From Odiellus spinosus (lineage: Eukaryota; Arthropoda; Arachnida; Opiliones; Phalangiidae): a DNA stretch of 64,000 bases. The notes under the pieces are model-generated. The model did not search any database. It was not told the origin of the DNA and worked only from the letters and a program-made list of their open reading frames with translations. Both the position numbers and the translations under genes were made by a program. Positions within the stretch are counted from its first letter, which is position 1. Each line of letters opens with the position of its first letter. The stretch covers positions 2,470,001 to 2,534,000 of the forward strand of contig OY987233.1 in NCBI GenBank assembly GCA_963920705.1. Direction: 5' to 3'. Shown here piece after piece: positions 21,195-33,481 of this stretch.

Positions 21195-23057
21195 ATGATA
21201 ATTAAGTATTATTGTAGAACATCAGCCCTTTACATTTGCAACTTACGTAAAGTATTTCACAAACTTAAATATTCAACAATCTTGTTGCCAAGGGCAAGGA
21301 ACGAAAATAACTTCTTTCACTTCTACATGGAAAATGAGCCGCCATATTCAAATTTTGTCAAACCTCACCCAAAGTATTTAGTACCAAAACTATTGCCAAA
21401 TATAGAAAGGGTATCGCCGGATAAACTATTTAATACCTGGGAAGAATTTATTTCACTCTCGTATTTGAACTTTTATGAAAAAATGGATTTAGAATGTCCT
21501 AAATATACGAACAACGTAAAATTTCTAGTTAAAATCTTGAAGGATCTTGATGATGATACTTTAAAAAATGTGCTTTTTGCGCTTAATTTATGGTCTAAAA
21601 CAAAGATTATCAAGACAAGTAATCATTATACCTTATGTAACCATCTTGATCTGGAAATTTCTAAGAGAATGAAAGATTTCTCGATAATAAGACAATTAGA
21701 AATAGCAGATTTATGGTACCATCTAATGATGAGTAAATTAGTTCGTTGTAATTCATTAATAATTCAATTAACGCTATCAAATGAAAATCGGCCAAACCTT
21801 TCAAATGCCCAATTTGTATATACACTATTTTTAATTAACTTACAAAGAGAAATGGGCTCAAACGTAATTTCCGCGCAAATCGAAAGAGAGCTTACTAAAA
21901 GAATTAGTTCACTATCGTTAGAAGAAATTGCGATAGCCGTAATGTCTTTTTTTAAAACAAAAACAGTCATGCGAAATGATAAGTTATTGTTAGATATTAT
22001 GGAAATTACTTTAAGAAATGTTGAAACCATCGAGAGTTTGCCATTCTCTGCGCTTTTAAAGCATTTTCGTTTTAGCGGTGATGTGTATAAGAAACCTCAA
22101 ATGGAAAAACTCTTGATAAACGGTTGTAGAATTGTACGCAAATTGACTCCGACTGTTGGGATGCATTTATGCTTTCTCGCCGATAATTTTAAAATATATA
22201 ATCCAAATCTATTAAAAGAAGTTTCGGATAATGTTGCTCTAAACGTCAAAGATGTTAGAATAAAAGAAATTTCAAAAGTAGCCCATTCATTGTCCTTCTT
22301 TGGTTACAACGAAGCGAAAGGATTCTTCAAGGAGCTTGTTAATGAACTACAACAGGAATATAGAGTGGATGAAATCAACGAATATCCTTCTAGTTTTATT
22401 ACGAGTTTAGTAGCTCTCGCGTATCAGAATTTGTACCCGGAAAAATTAATAAACTACGCATTCAGCGAATCTTTTTTAAAACTACTCTTCGCGAAACACC
22501 GAAAGAGTTACAATCGCGACCTCAGTTTTCTCGATTGTTCGCTAGAAATTGACAATTGCGCTTACAACGGAAATAGATTGAACAAAGCTCTAAGATTAGA
22601 AACCCTCCTGTTCAATATGACAAGAATCCCTGAAAAACAATTTAGAAATTTGTCATTCAACGAGCGTCAAACTTTAGATATCGCGACGATTATTGATGAA
22701 AATATTGGCATTCAAGATGGCTGTATGATCACGCATTTATTACCTCATTTTTCAAACCCGGATATTCTACTCGTTAAAGACGAAGAATCGTTTATACCAA
22801 TTCCTAGCCATGTTAGAGATTCTCTACAAGGTGAAATTCTAAAACCTACGAAATCTAATGAAACTTGGATCGCTGTAGTTCTGATTGGGCGACAAATGTA
22901 TCACAACCAGTCTAAAACGATTTTAGGTCAAGCAAAAACAAAAATTAGGCAATACGAAAAACTCGGTTATAAAGTATTGCCCTTATTGTTGTTCACTTTT
23001 GTTAATTACACGAAACAAACTAGAGAAAAATATATTAAAGATATTTTAAGAAATTGA
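21195..23057 (+). CDS. FASTK/RAP-domain mitochondrial RNA protein, single exon
   Basis: An uninterrupted 620-residue frame from ATG 21195. The C-terminus (about 556-615) fits a RAP domain: WIAVVLIGRQMYHNQSKTIL, then an aromatic/Leu-rich end LGYKVLPLLLF and a terminal KYIKDIL helix. The middle is all helical with FAST-like Leu-rich repeats (about 210-400). The N-terminus is basic, lacks acidic residues and is rich in Tyr, Leu and Lys (MIIKYYCRTSALYICNLRKV), like a mitochondrial presequence. FASTK family proteins bind and process mitochondrial transcripts. Which member this is cannot be told from the sequence alone. AT-rich codon use matches the host background. No intron is seen, and satellite arrays begin 170 bases before and 18 bases after the gene. 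Confidence 0.85.
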   Translation: MIIKYYCRTSALYICNLRKVFHKLKYSTILLPRARNENNFFHFYMENEPPYSNFVKPHPKYLVPKLLPNIERVSPDKLFNTWEEFISLSYLNFYEKMDLECPKYTNNVKFLVKILKDLDDDTLKNVLFALNLWSKTKIIKTSNHYTLCNHLDLEISKRMKDFSIIRQLEIADLWYHLMMSKLVRCNSLIIQLTLSNENRPNLSNAQFVYTLFLINLQREMGSNVISAQIERELTKRISSLSLEEIAIAVMSFFKTKTVMRNDKLLLDIMEITLRNVETIESLPFSALLKHFRFSGDVYKKPQMEKLLINGCRIVRKLTPTVGMHLCFLADNFKIYNPNLLKEVSDNVALNVKDVRIKEISKVAHSLSFFGYNEAKGFFKELVNELQQEYRVDEINEYPSSFITSLVALAYQNLYPEKLINYAFSESFLKLLFAKHRKSYNRDLSFLDCSLEIDNCAYNGNRLNKALRLETLLFNMTRIPEKQFRNLSFNERQTLDIATIIDENIGIQDGCMITHLLPHFSNPDILLVKDEESFIPIPSHVRDSLQGEILKPTKSNETWIAVVLIGRQMYHNQSKTILGQAKTKIRQYEKLGYKVLPLLLFTFVNYTKQTREKYIKDILRN

Positions 23058-23074
23058 TCGAAACGTTTTTCTTA

Positions 23075-24253
23075 TTTCTCCTATAATTTTAGTGTTATTC
23101 CTCCTATTATTTTAGTGTAATTCCTCCTATTATTTTAGTGTTATTCCTCCTATTATTTTAGTGTTAGTTCTCCTATTATTATAGTGTTATTCCTCCTATT
23201 ATTTTAGTGTTATTCCTCCTATTATTTTAGTGTTATTCCTCCTATTTTAGTGTTATTCCTCCTATTATTTTAGTGTTATTCCTATTATTTTAGTGTAATT
23301 CCTCCTATTTTAGTGTAATTCCTCCTATTTTAGGGTTGTTCCTCCTATTATTTTAGTGTAATTCCTATTATTTTAGTGTAATTCCTCCTATTATTTTAGT
23401 GTAATTCCTCCTATTATTTTAGTGTAATACCTCCTATTATTTTAGTGTAATACCTCCTATTATTTTAGTGTAATACCTCCTATTATTTTAGTGTAATTCC
23501 TCTTATTATTTTAGTGTCATTCCTCCTATTATTTTAGTGTCATTCCTCCTATTATTTTAGTGTCATTCCTCCTATTAGTGTCATTCCTCCTATAATTAGT
23601 GTTATTCCTCCTTTAATTTTAGTGTTATTCCTCCTATAATTTTAGTGTTATTCCTCCTATAATTTTAGTGTTATTCCTCCTATAATTTTAGTGTTATTCC
23701 TCCTATAATTTTAGTGTTATTCCTCCTATAATTTTAGTGTTAGTCCTCCTATTATTATAGTGTTATTCCTCCTATTATTTTAGTGATATTCCTCCTATTA
23801 TTTTAGTGTTATTCCTCCTATTTTAGTGTTATTCCTCCTATTATTTTAGTGTTATTCCTATTATTTTAGTGTAATTCCTCCTATTTTAGTGTAATTCCTC
23901 CTATTTTAGTGTAATTCCTCCTATTTTAGGGTTGTTCCTCCTATTATTTTAGTGTAATTCCTCCTATTATTTTAGTGTAATTCCTCCTATTATTTTAGTA
24001 TAATACCTCCTATTATTTTAGTGTAATACCTCCTATTATTTTAGTGTAATTCCTCTTATTATTTTAGTGTCATTCCTCCTATTATTTTAGTGTCATTCCT
24101 CCTATTATTTTAGTGTCATTCCTCCTATTATTTTAGTGTCATTCCTCCTATTATTTTAGTGTCATTCCTCCTATTAGTGTCATTCCTCCTATAATTTTAG
24201 TGTTATTCCTCCTATAATTTTAGTGTTATTCCTCCTATAATTTTAGTGTTATT
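23075..24253. repeat. 23-bp satellite array downstream of the FASTK-family gene
   Basis: About 50 units of the same 23-bp family as 20431-21027, starting 18 bases after the stop codon. Variants (TGTAAT, TGTCAT, TGTTAT before TCCTCC) occur in blocks. Two stretches repeat the same order of variants, indicating duplication of multi-unit segments. The hAT terminal repeats seen with the upstream array are absent here. Confidence 0.93.
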
Positions 24254-24675
24254 TCAAGACGTTTAAATTATGGTATTTTGATATAACGAGGTTTTACTGT
24301 AATTAAATTATAGTTAATTACTCTTATTTGAAAAAAATGAGGCAACTTTTAAGAAATAAGAAACAACTTTATTTAAATCGATGACTGGTACGTTTTTTTT
24401 CCTCAAAAATAAAATTCTCATTCACACGGAAAGAATAACTGACGTACAACCATGAACCGCACCATGAACCAGAGATCACGCGGAAAATAAACGAACATTA
24501 GAAAGGGAAGATGGAATGCGCTCCCCTATTTCACGGAATCGAACAAAGATTTTTAGTTTAGAGTAGAAAAAGACGAGGAAAAAATTAATGAATTTTTTTT
24601 CAGAGTTTTTGTTGCAAATTTCCCTACACGATAATTCCCAATTCACGAAGAAAAACAAAAGGATTTTGAATAAAA
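24254..24675. other. Intergenic AT-rich DNA
   Basis: The spacer lies between the satellite and the PDIA3 stop codon. It should hold the PDIA3 3' UTR. I see no clear AATAAA on the minus strand close to the stop. Confidence 0.4.
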
Positions 24676-27600
24676 CTATAATTCTTCTTTAGTTTTAGGA
24701 TTGCCATTCCTATCGAAGCCGTCTAATTCATTTGTGGCGTGCTTGGCAATATATTTAAAGAAGTCGTCTACTTCTCGACCTCCCTCGTATTTCTTAGGGT
24801 TTTCTTTATCATCTCGCGGAACCCAGAAGATTGTTGGGAAACTGCGGTCATAATTAGCGTTAATATTTACTATTTAGTAATAAAGTAAGCGACGTTAATT
24901 CTTTAATTACCCATGAACTTCGAAGTTCGGTGGCACGTCGTTAGCGGTAGCGTCCATCTTTACAATTTGCACTCCCTTCTCACCTTGCAACTAAAATATA
25001 TAAGTTTCGGTCGGATAAGCAACAACTTTATGGTAGAATATTTTTAAATATAAGAGTGTGGGTCAGACATTTATCGTGAAATCATTAAAGTAGACTTGAT
25101 TCGGGGTGTGTCAAATTGATCTTGCATCAAGATCGCAAGAATGGAAAGAATTCGCGAGCTGTTTTAAGTAGGGTTGTTTAGGGACTAGATTCTTATTAGA
25201 AGTGTGCGAGCCCTAAATTTCCGGCTTCGAGCCGAGCTCAAGCTCATGAAAATTTCAGACTTCGTGCTTCGAGCCGAGCTCTAGATTTTTGGGCTCGAAC
25301 CCTGACGAGCTTTTGAAAACTCTGTTATCGAGCTTTGAGCCGAGCGCTCAGCTCGAAGCTCGACCGAGCCGCACACCTCTAATTCTTATTTTAAGGTGAT
25401 TTAGGGACCTAGTAACAAAAATATTTAGGGAATTCTAAGGACCAGAAATGGGAAACCCTGCGTTGATTGAAAAATGGAATTAACGATTATAATTTCTTTC
25501 TGTCGATAAATTTACCTTCGTTCCAAGTTCTTCATATGTTGGCGCTAACTTTTTACAGTGACCACACCTATTAAAAGATTAATACTTAGCGATATACTCG
25601 CGCGGAATAATTTTGTATTTAGAGTTGAGGCAACTCACCAAGGCGCGTAAAATTCAATAAGCGTATCAGCATCGGCTTCTTTAACTAAGTATTCAAAGTT
25701 TTCAGCAACTGCAACCTAAATAATAATTCTTATATTTTGTAATTTATTCAATGAGGATAACTAGCTGGTCTGAAACAAAGATGGATATTTTGGCCCAAAT
25801 TTCGAGGCTATATTGGCCCAAATTTCGAGGCTATATTGGCCCAAATTTCGAGGCTATATTGGCCCAAATTTCGAGGCTATATTGGCCCAAATTTCGAGGC
25901 TATATTGGCCCAAATTTCGAGGCTATATTGGCCCAAATTTCGAGGCTATATTGGCCCAAATTTCGAGGCTATATTGGCCCGAATTTCGAGGCTATATTGG
26001 CCCGAATTTCGAGGCTATATTGGCCCGAATTTCGGAGGCTATATTGGCCCGAATTTCGGAGGCTATATTGGCCCGAATTTCGGAGGCTATATTGGCCCGA
26101 ATTTCGGAGGCTATATTGGCCCGAATTTTGGAGGCTATATTGGCCCGAATTTTGGAGGCTATATTGGCCCGAATTTTGGAGGCTATATTGGCCCGAATTT
26201 TGGAGGCTATATTGGCCCGAATTTTGGAGGCTATATTGGCCCGAATTTTGGAGGCTATATTGGCCCGAATTTTGGAGGCTATATTGGCCCGAATTTTGGA
26301 GGCTATATTGGCCCGAATTTTGGAGGCTATATTGGCCCGAATTTTGGAGGCTATATTGGCCCGAATTTTGGAGGCTATATTGGCCCGAATTTTGAGGCTA
26401 TATTGGCCCAAATTTTGAGGCTATATTGGCCCAAATTTTGAGGCTATATTGGCCCAAATTTTGAGGCTATATTGGCCCAAATTTTGAGGCTATATTGGCC
26501 CAAATTTTGAGGCTATATTGGCCCAAATTTTGAGGCTATATTGGCCCAAATTTTGAGGCTATATTGTCCCAAATTTTGAGGCTATATTGTCCCACATTTT
26601 GAGGCTATATTGTCCCAAATTTTGAGGCTATATTGTCACAAATTTTGAGGCTATATTGGCCCAAATTTTGAGGCTATATTGGCCCGAATTTTGAGGCTAT
26701 ATTGGCCCAAATTTTGAGGCTATATTGGCCCAAATTTTGAGGCTATATTGGCCCAAATTTTGAGGCTATATTGTCCCAAATTTTGAGGCTATATTGTCCC
26801 ACATTTTGAGGCTATATTGTCCCAAATTTTGAGGCTATATTGTCACAAATTTTGAGGCTATATTGGCCCGAATTTTGAGGCTATATTGGCCCGAATTTTG
26901 AGGCTATATTGGCCCGAATTTTGAGGCTATATTGGCCCGAATTTTGAGGCTATATTGGCCCGAATTTTGAGGCTATATTGGCCCGAATTTTGAGGCTATA
27001 TTGGCCCGAATTTTGAGGCTATATTGGCCCGAATTTTGAGGCTACATTGGCCCGAATTTTGAGGCTACATTGGCCCGAATTTTGAGGCTATATTGGCCCG
27101 AATTTTGAGGCTATATTGGCCCGAATTTTGAGGCTATATTGGCCCGAATGTTGAGGCTATATTGGCCCGACTTTTGAGGCTATATTGGCCCGACTTTTGA
27201 GGCTATATTGGCCCGACTTTTGAGGCTATATTGGCCCGAATTTTGAGGCTATATTGGCCCGAATTTTGAGGCTATATTGGCCCGAATTTTGAGGCTATAT
27301 TGGCCCGAATTTTGAGGCTATATTGGCCCGAATTTTGAGGCTATATTGGCCCGAATTTTGAGGCTATATTGGCCCGAATTTTGAGGCTATATTGGCCCGA
27401 ATTTTGAGGATATATTGGCCCGAATTTTGAGGCTATATTGGCCCGAATTTTGAGGCTATATTGGCCCAAATTTTGAGGCTATATTGGCCTACATTTTGAG
27501 GCTATATTGGCCCGAATTTTGAGGCTATATTGGCCCGAATTTTGAGGCTATATTGGCCCGAATTTTGAGGCTATATTGGCCCGAATTTTGAGGCTATATT

Positions 27601-30600
27601 GGCCCGAATTTTGAGGCTATATTGGCCCGAATTTTGAGGCTATATTGGCCCAAATTTTGAGGCTATATTGGCCCAAATTTTGAGGCTATATTGGCCCAAA
27701 TTTTGAGGCTATATTGGCCCAAATTTTGAGGCTATATTGGCCCAAATTTTGAGGCTATATTGGCCCATATTTTGAGGCTATATTGGCCCAAATTTTGAGG
27801 CTATATTGGCCCAAATTTTGAGGCTATATTGGCCCAAATTTTGAGGCTATATTGGCCCAAATTTTGAGGCTATATTGGCCCAAATTTTGAGGCTATATTG
27901 GCCCAAATTTTAAGGCTATATTGGCCCAAATTTTGAGGCTATATTGGCCCAAATTTTGAGGCTATATTGGCCCAAATTTTGAGGCTATACTGGCCCAAAT
28001 TTTGAGGCTATATTGGCCCAAATTTTGAGGCTATATTGGCCCAAATTTTGAGGCTATATTGGCCCAAATTTTGGACCTAATGAGCATAACAGTTGCTAGA
28101 TTTTTATGCCCAAAAATGTAGGACTTGGGGGCCTAAATCGCGACGCCTTTCAGGTAACTTTGATAAAAATGATTATATCATTACCTTAACAGGTCCATCA
28201 TTAGATTCTGGAAGAGGTTCGGATTTGAGATGAGGTTTAAGGTTTCCATCTAAAACATCCCTGATAAATTTCTCCAAGTTTTCAATGCTGAAGGGGTCAG
28301 TCATTCTAAACTTTCGGCTCTTGGAGTCGCGAGCCGCTATGACCGGTTTATCCGATTTGCTATCCAAACCAAATTCATCAACTTCTCCGGCGAAATCATT
28401 CTTATTGCTGATGGCGAAAGTCATTTGACCCTTAAGTTCCTTGGCAACCTTTAAGATTCGGTTTCTCCAATAATTTGTGCCTTTGCTATTCTTTACGTAA
28501 TCGACGTTGTAATAAGCGATTGCGACTGGAGCCTTAAATTGTTGATGGTTATCTTGAGTACGGTGTCCAACGAGACCGTGGCTAAAAAGTGTCAATGAAA
28601 CATGATTTGATTGAAGATCATTTAACTGGACAAGAGAGATACGCAAAGATGTCCAGTTTTGGAATAAAGAACTTACTAGTTTTCGTTGATAAAGGATTCG
28701 ACGCTGCTAGAATCCGCGGATCCTTCGTATTTCACTTCACTCTCTTCAAACTTGTTTTGTAGCCTCTTTGGTCTGAACAGTACAACTTGGCTAAAAAGTA
28801 ATCGGTAGTTTTCCCATTAGTTCCAATACTAAGATCATGTGTTGAAATAAAAATTTACTCAGAATAACCGTATTCCTTCAGCAAATCGGCGTCAAATGTG
28901 TGACCAAAAGTCGCAGATTCGCGTTGCTTATCAGCTACTTTAAGGAATGCGTCTTTAAGACTACTTGACTGATCCTTGAAGAAACCTTTTAGTATAAAAT
29001 AATATTTAGGGTGAGCATTGTATGCAAGTTTAAAGGAAAAGATTTTCTTCAGCATTTAATAAACGTGACGGAAGAACGTAAACTTTAGGAAACGTAACTT
29101 GGACATTGTTCATGAGATTCCTAAAGTTTGTGTTTTAAAAGCAGTAAAATTTGGACTTAAAACCCTTTTCTGATGTTACTATAGTATACACGCCTAAGTT
29201 AAAATCGGGAAAGATGGGCTAGGACGGGGGTTGTCTTTGAAGACCGGAGGCTAAGTTTGGACAAAATCGGGAAAGATGTGCTAGGATGGGGGTTGTCTTT
29301 GAAGACCGGAGGCTAAGTTTGGACAAGATCGGGAAAGATGGGCTAGGACGGGGGTTGTCTTTGAAGACCAGAGGCTAAGTTTGGACAAAATTCGGGAAAG
29401 ATGGGCTAGGACGGGGATTGTCTTTGAAGACCGGAGGCTAAGTTTGGCCAAAATCGGGAAAGATGGGCTAGGATGGGGGATTGTCTTTGAAGACTGGAGG
29501 CGAAGTTTGGACGAAATCGGGAAAGATGGGTTGGTTGTCTTACTATGACACTATAGTCTAAGTTTGGATGCCATAAACTAACCTTAGACATGACAGACTA
29601 ACACTGAACACTTTACGGCTAACTAACCCAACTTTGGGCTCTCTATAATGATAAGACTAGAGCAGGGACGGAAATAAGCACAAGTCACTGGTCATTGTCC
29701 GATAAATTTTCCAAAATGTCCGATAACTTTTTATTTTTAAGAGGGGGTCACCGGACAAATGTCCGATAAAAAAAAAAGTACTTTTTAATACAGGAAATGT
29801 GGCATTGTCCGGTAATTTTATTAAATGTCCAATAACTTTTGAATTTTTAAGGGGGGTTACTGGACATTTGTCCACTAAGAAAATTTTCTAATTTCCATCC
29901 CTGGACTAGAGTTTGCCACTAGTCAAACTTATCCATTCCATAAGCCTGTCAGAAAATGTGTCATTATTTTTCAAGGCTTACCAACGATAACAACTTCTTC
30001 TTTAGATAAGTATTTCTTGGCTTCCTCTATAGAAGTAAGTTCTTTGGAACTAGGCCCAACTTGAGCCTTCATGTATTTTACAATACCACCTGAAACGAAG
30101 AAGTTAAAGTCATAATAATATAAAAACTTACATATTTCAAGAGTAAAATATGATAAGAAAATCCTCATTCATTTAACCTATTAAATCCTAGCAATTACGC
30201 TAGGAATGAATGAGACAGTTATCATTTCAAGCTTTACTAAAAGAGTTTACCCGCTTCACGAGGCCCATTATATTCGGAAGAAAATTCTCCATGACGGAAG
30301 ATTTTAAGAGTTGGGTAGCCTGATACACCGTATTTTGAGCAAGTTTCCTTGCCATTATCGGTAGTACAGTCAACCTAGAAGAATGAAAACTATTAGGGTT
30401 TGAAAAGTCGAAAAAACAATTATGATCAAGGACTGTGACAGTAAGTATGAAATCACATACTTTGGCTAAGGGCACTGGAGGATCATTATCTTTTAAAACT
30501 GTAGCGGCTTTTTCGTACTCTGGGGCTAATCTTTTGCAATGCCCGCACCTTTAAAAGAGTAATTAACAAAATTAGGCCTTCAACCGGCGGGTGTCGCCTA

Positions 30601-30791
30601 GACTAGGCCTGAAATGTAATTGATAAGTGATTGATAACTTACCAAGGAGCAAAAAATTCTATTAAGACTGTGTCTTGTTCTTTAACTCTGTCTTCAAAAT
30701 CTGGACCCGATAAGTCTAATACATCTTCGCAATTATACTGGGAAACTAAAGAATAAATAACAGATGCTGCTAATAATATTTTAAAATACAT
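24676..30791 (-). CDS. PDIA3: Protein disulfide isomerase A3 (ERp57/ERp60), eleven coding exons
   Basis: ER thiol-disulfide oxidoreductase that folds glycoproteins with calnexin/calreticulin. Exons: 30791-30643, 30548-30461, 30374-30251, 30089-29982, 28985-28859, 28790-28677, 28581-28185, 25715-25639, 25567-25516, 24990-24911, 24841-24676. Every join is GT-AG and in phase, giving 493 aa (human 505). The signal peptide is residues 1-20 ([18 protein letters not shown]). The a domain has active site WCGHC (50-54), formed across the exon 1/2 junction. The b and b' domains follow, with [13 protein letters not shown], an insect-like version of the family block. The a' domain has a second WCGHC (395-399), again split by an intron at the same codon. 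The C-terminus KEEL is an ER-retrieval signal. Introns hold a 62-bp repeat, a hAT MITE and a 2.3-kb minisatellite. Confidence 0.97.
25789..28073. repeat. 23/24-bp minisatellite in a PDIA3 intron
   Basis: About 98 units containing GGCTATATTGGCCC plus a variable AAATTTTGA part, between the exons ending 25715 and 28185. Units are 23 bp except at about 26030-26395, where an extra G gives 24 bp. Variants are ordered along the array. Long open frames on both strands are by-products of the unit lacking stops and should not be read as genes. Confidence 0.97.
29205..29530. repeat. 62-bp tandem repeat in a PDIA3 intron
   Basis: Five full units and a partial one with spacing 61-63 bp, each with CGGGAAAGATGGGCTAGGA and GGTTGTCTTTGAAGACCGGA. 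It lies in the intron between exons 4 and 5. Confidence 0.93.
29663..29903. mobile_element. hAT-type MITE, copy 2, in a PDIA3 intron
   Basis: Same family as 19655. Terminal repeat CAGGGACGGAAATAAG at the left and its near complement (one base changed) at the right. The perfect 8-bp duplication GACTAGAG flanks both ends (29655-29662, 29904-29911). Confidence 0.92.
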
Positions 30792-30945
30792 CTTTATCGA
30801 ATAACGCGACTTTGCCGGTTGATAACTTTGGGTTTAAATGTAAGATTATTGAAGTACACGTCTATAATTTTAACACTACCCCAACGTGTCGTCTTCTCTG
30901 TCCCTCAAATTGTGACGATTTGCAATCGGGCTGCGCTGTCGTTCA

Positions 30946-30955
30946 CTGATTGGTT
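30946..30955 (-). promoter_or_regulatory. CCAAT box upstream of PDIA3
   Basis: AACCAATCAG on the minus strand about 155 bases before the PDIA3 start codon, a canonical NF-Y-type CCAAT box. ER chaperone promoters use CCAAT within ER-stress elements, but the CCACG partner at the required spacing is not seen. I therefore do not claim an ER-stress element. Confidence 0.35.
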
Positions 30956-32205
30956 GAATATTCAAGATTTGAAATTGACGTTAACACAACGTCCGTGGGA
31001 TGGAGGCACATTAAATTCATGCTAGAAACATAGAGAATAAAGAAAAAGGAGTAGAAACTCAAGGCCAACTTTGTCGCTCTTTATATTTTATTTTTATTTA
31101 TTTTTTTCATTTAATTGACGAGCTAATTGAAAAATATCACAAACCAATCCATTTTGAAAGATTAACTATTATTAAAATTTAACCTAATTATCATTATTCA
31201 AATTCCCTTTGTCAAGTTTTCAAAGTTAAGTAATTATTCGCCACTATTTTTAAAAATTTTATAACAGGAAGAAACACATGGAAGAGTTTCGCTTTCATTG
31301 TTAAATTATGCGATTTTTTTTGTATATTACAACAATAACTACACTACCCTAAAAAGGTGTAGGTAAAAACGCATTTTCGGCCATGTTCTGGAACCATTGT
31401 TTCCAATATCTCCTATATTTCAATTGCAAAGTACCCGCCCCTTTTTCCAAATAAGAATTACTAGCGTAACGTCTATCCTTTCTTGGTATTATCAGAATAA
31501 AATAGAGGAAGTGGATTGCTAGGCCTTAATCGCAAGGCATCCCATTTCGTTTTTTCGCGCCATTTACTACCCCTGGGGGTAGAGACAGATTGGAGATTTT
31601 ATCGCGCATTATCACGCGAGTGACGTAACATATAAGGGACTACGCCGTTTCGCGTCTTCCAATCCTCGACTCTGTGTAAATCGGCTGGCAAGTAGTGATT
31701 AATTAATCTTATTATTTTATACGGTTTCATTATTAAATAAAAACTTACTATGAATTTCTAGTTTGAAATTAATTTGTCAGAGGTTTTGAACCCTGATAGG
31801 GAAGATTACAAAGCGCCTTCCCTTAAAAATATTCCGAGAGAGGATTTTTTTAAGCTTTGTCACGATTGGCTAGATTCAAATTCTAGGGGTGGAGGGTGAT
31901 ATGACTATTGTTACGCTGGGTTAAGGGACGACTTGTATGGCTCAAAGGTACAGTAATCCACTTGCTCTATTTGCTTCTGGTATTATCTAAATAATGGGAA
32001 TCACCAATTCCTTCCACGATTGAAGTATCATTTCCCCACGTCTGTCTCTCCCTTTGTAATGAATTTCTCCTTGATATTATTCCGAATAGAGGGAGAGTTC
32101 CTTCCTTTGCTAAATGTGCCCAAAAAAATAAAATTCTTATAAATTTCAATAGAACTTTTTCCCAGCTCTATTCAGCAACAAAAAATATACATTTTTTGCG
32201 CCATG
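30956..32205. other. Non-coding stretch with a short decayed ORF
   Basis: Mostly AT-rich. At 31755-31900 the plus strand reads a short broken frame (EINLSEVLNPDREDYKAP then LCHDWLDSNSRGG) that I do not recognise. It may be a relic of a mobile element or unknown gene. Confidence 0.3.
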
Positions 32206-33481
32206 CCATAGCCTCCTCGATCACGCGCTTCGGCTGCGCTCGCGCTATAGAAGCCCCGGCAAAGAAAAAAATTAACATGTGTTTGAGAGAATAAATGAGA
32301 AATTAAAATGACACCAAAAGACGGCGCGAAAAAGCACTAAAATGTAGGGGGGGGGGGGGGGGGAAGTCGTGGCGAGATACAAATTCTTGTCTAAAGTTTT
32401 AAATTTACGCTCCAGCTTCCTGATTTTTTAACCACATCTAATTAAGTATGTACGGATAATTTACAAATTAATTCCGAGCCTTTGAGAATTACAGATTTTG
32501 TGTCAATAATTGTTGAAACTAGCGAACCTATTATTTTTCTCTCCGGACGGAGCTTTTAGCGGTTTTCACCTATTGCGCGGGTTTATTTTTAAATCTCAAG
32601 CCTTGATCAATTTACACCGGTACTGTAGACACGCTAGATACTATTTATAAACTTATATTCTAATTTCACCCTCTGATTTGATGTTATTCTATGGCAATAT
32701 ACTACTCTACTCCAAAACAACTCATTTGCGAAAAATTAGTCCCTATATTAATTAATAACGTATCGAGAAATACTTCAGCCCGGTACGAAAAAGTTAAAAC
32801 ACTCGTTTACAAACCCCTTTCTAGAAAAGTTCATAAAGAGTGAACCTTCAATTTTCCTCATTTCTAACGGTTTCTCCATACATAAATTGTTGTAAGTCAT
32901 CTTAACAAAATATATTGCAATTAAAGATATTTTTTTTCGCCTAAGTAGGCCATTCTTGCATTGGGATTAAGTAGGACTTTATTATTTTTGAAACTGGTTT
33001 GAATAAACGTGACGAATAAATCAATTTCCACGCTTAAAATTGTCTTTTAAATTTTTAATTATTGGTTCTTATAAGTGTATAAATATATCACCTAATTTAG
33101 CACTGTATCATTATCGTTTTAAAACTTGAATAAAAATTTCACAACAAATTATATGTGATAAAGCTTTGCACACGCTACCAACTTAAGTTGATCATTATTT
33201 TTTAACTTAAAAACCTCTTACCCTAAAATTATGAAACTTGGTTAGGGAGATAAAATAAACTAATTTGCAAAACATATATTTTAATTGTGGCTTTTAAAAA
33301 TCATTAAAGTACTGAAAAGGGCAAAACCCTTCAAATTTGGTCAGTTTCCCCCGTTTGAGACGTGCATCAGTTTGGGGGAGTTTTGTAAATCTCAAGAATT
33401 CATTTATTCGCGATTTTCGGCCGATTGCCGGGGCTTCTATAGCGCGAGCGCAGCCGAAGCGCGTGATCGAGGAAGCTATGG
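32206..33481. repeat. Pair of 57-bp inverted repeats 1.16 kb apart
   Basis: 32206-32262 and 33425-33481 are inverted copies with at most a mismatch or two, GC-rich (TCGATCACGCGCTTCGGCTG). They sit in AT-rich DNA that also holds an 18-base G run near 32347. They could be the arms of one element or two small elements in opposite orientation. No target duplication was identified. Confidence 0.7.

Noticed and set aside
25751-26441. Long open frames of about 200 residues in three plus-strand frames and one minus-strand frame
   Set aside because: They are produced by stop-free 23/24-bp repeat units within a PDIA3 intron. No start context or domain is present.
30792-31000. Possible ER-stress response element upstream of PDIA3
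   Set aside because: Only the CCAAT half is present at a sensible place. The CCACG half at nine-base spacing is not seen.
31755-31900. Short broken frame with NLSEVLNPDREDYKAP
   Set aside because: Interrupted by stops and not recognisable, so no gene is claimed.
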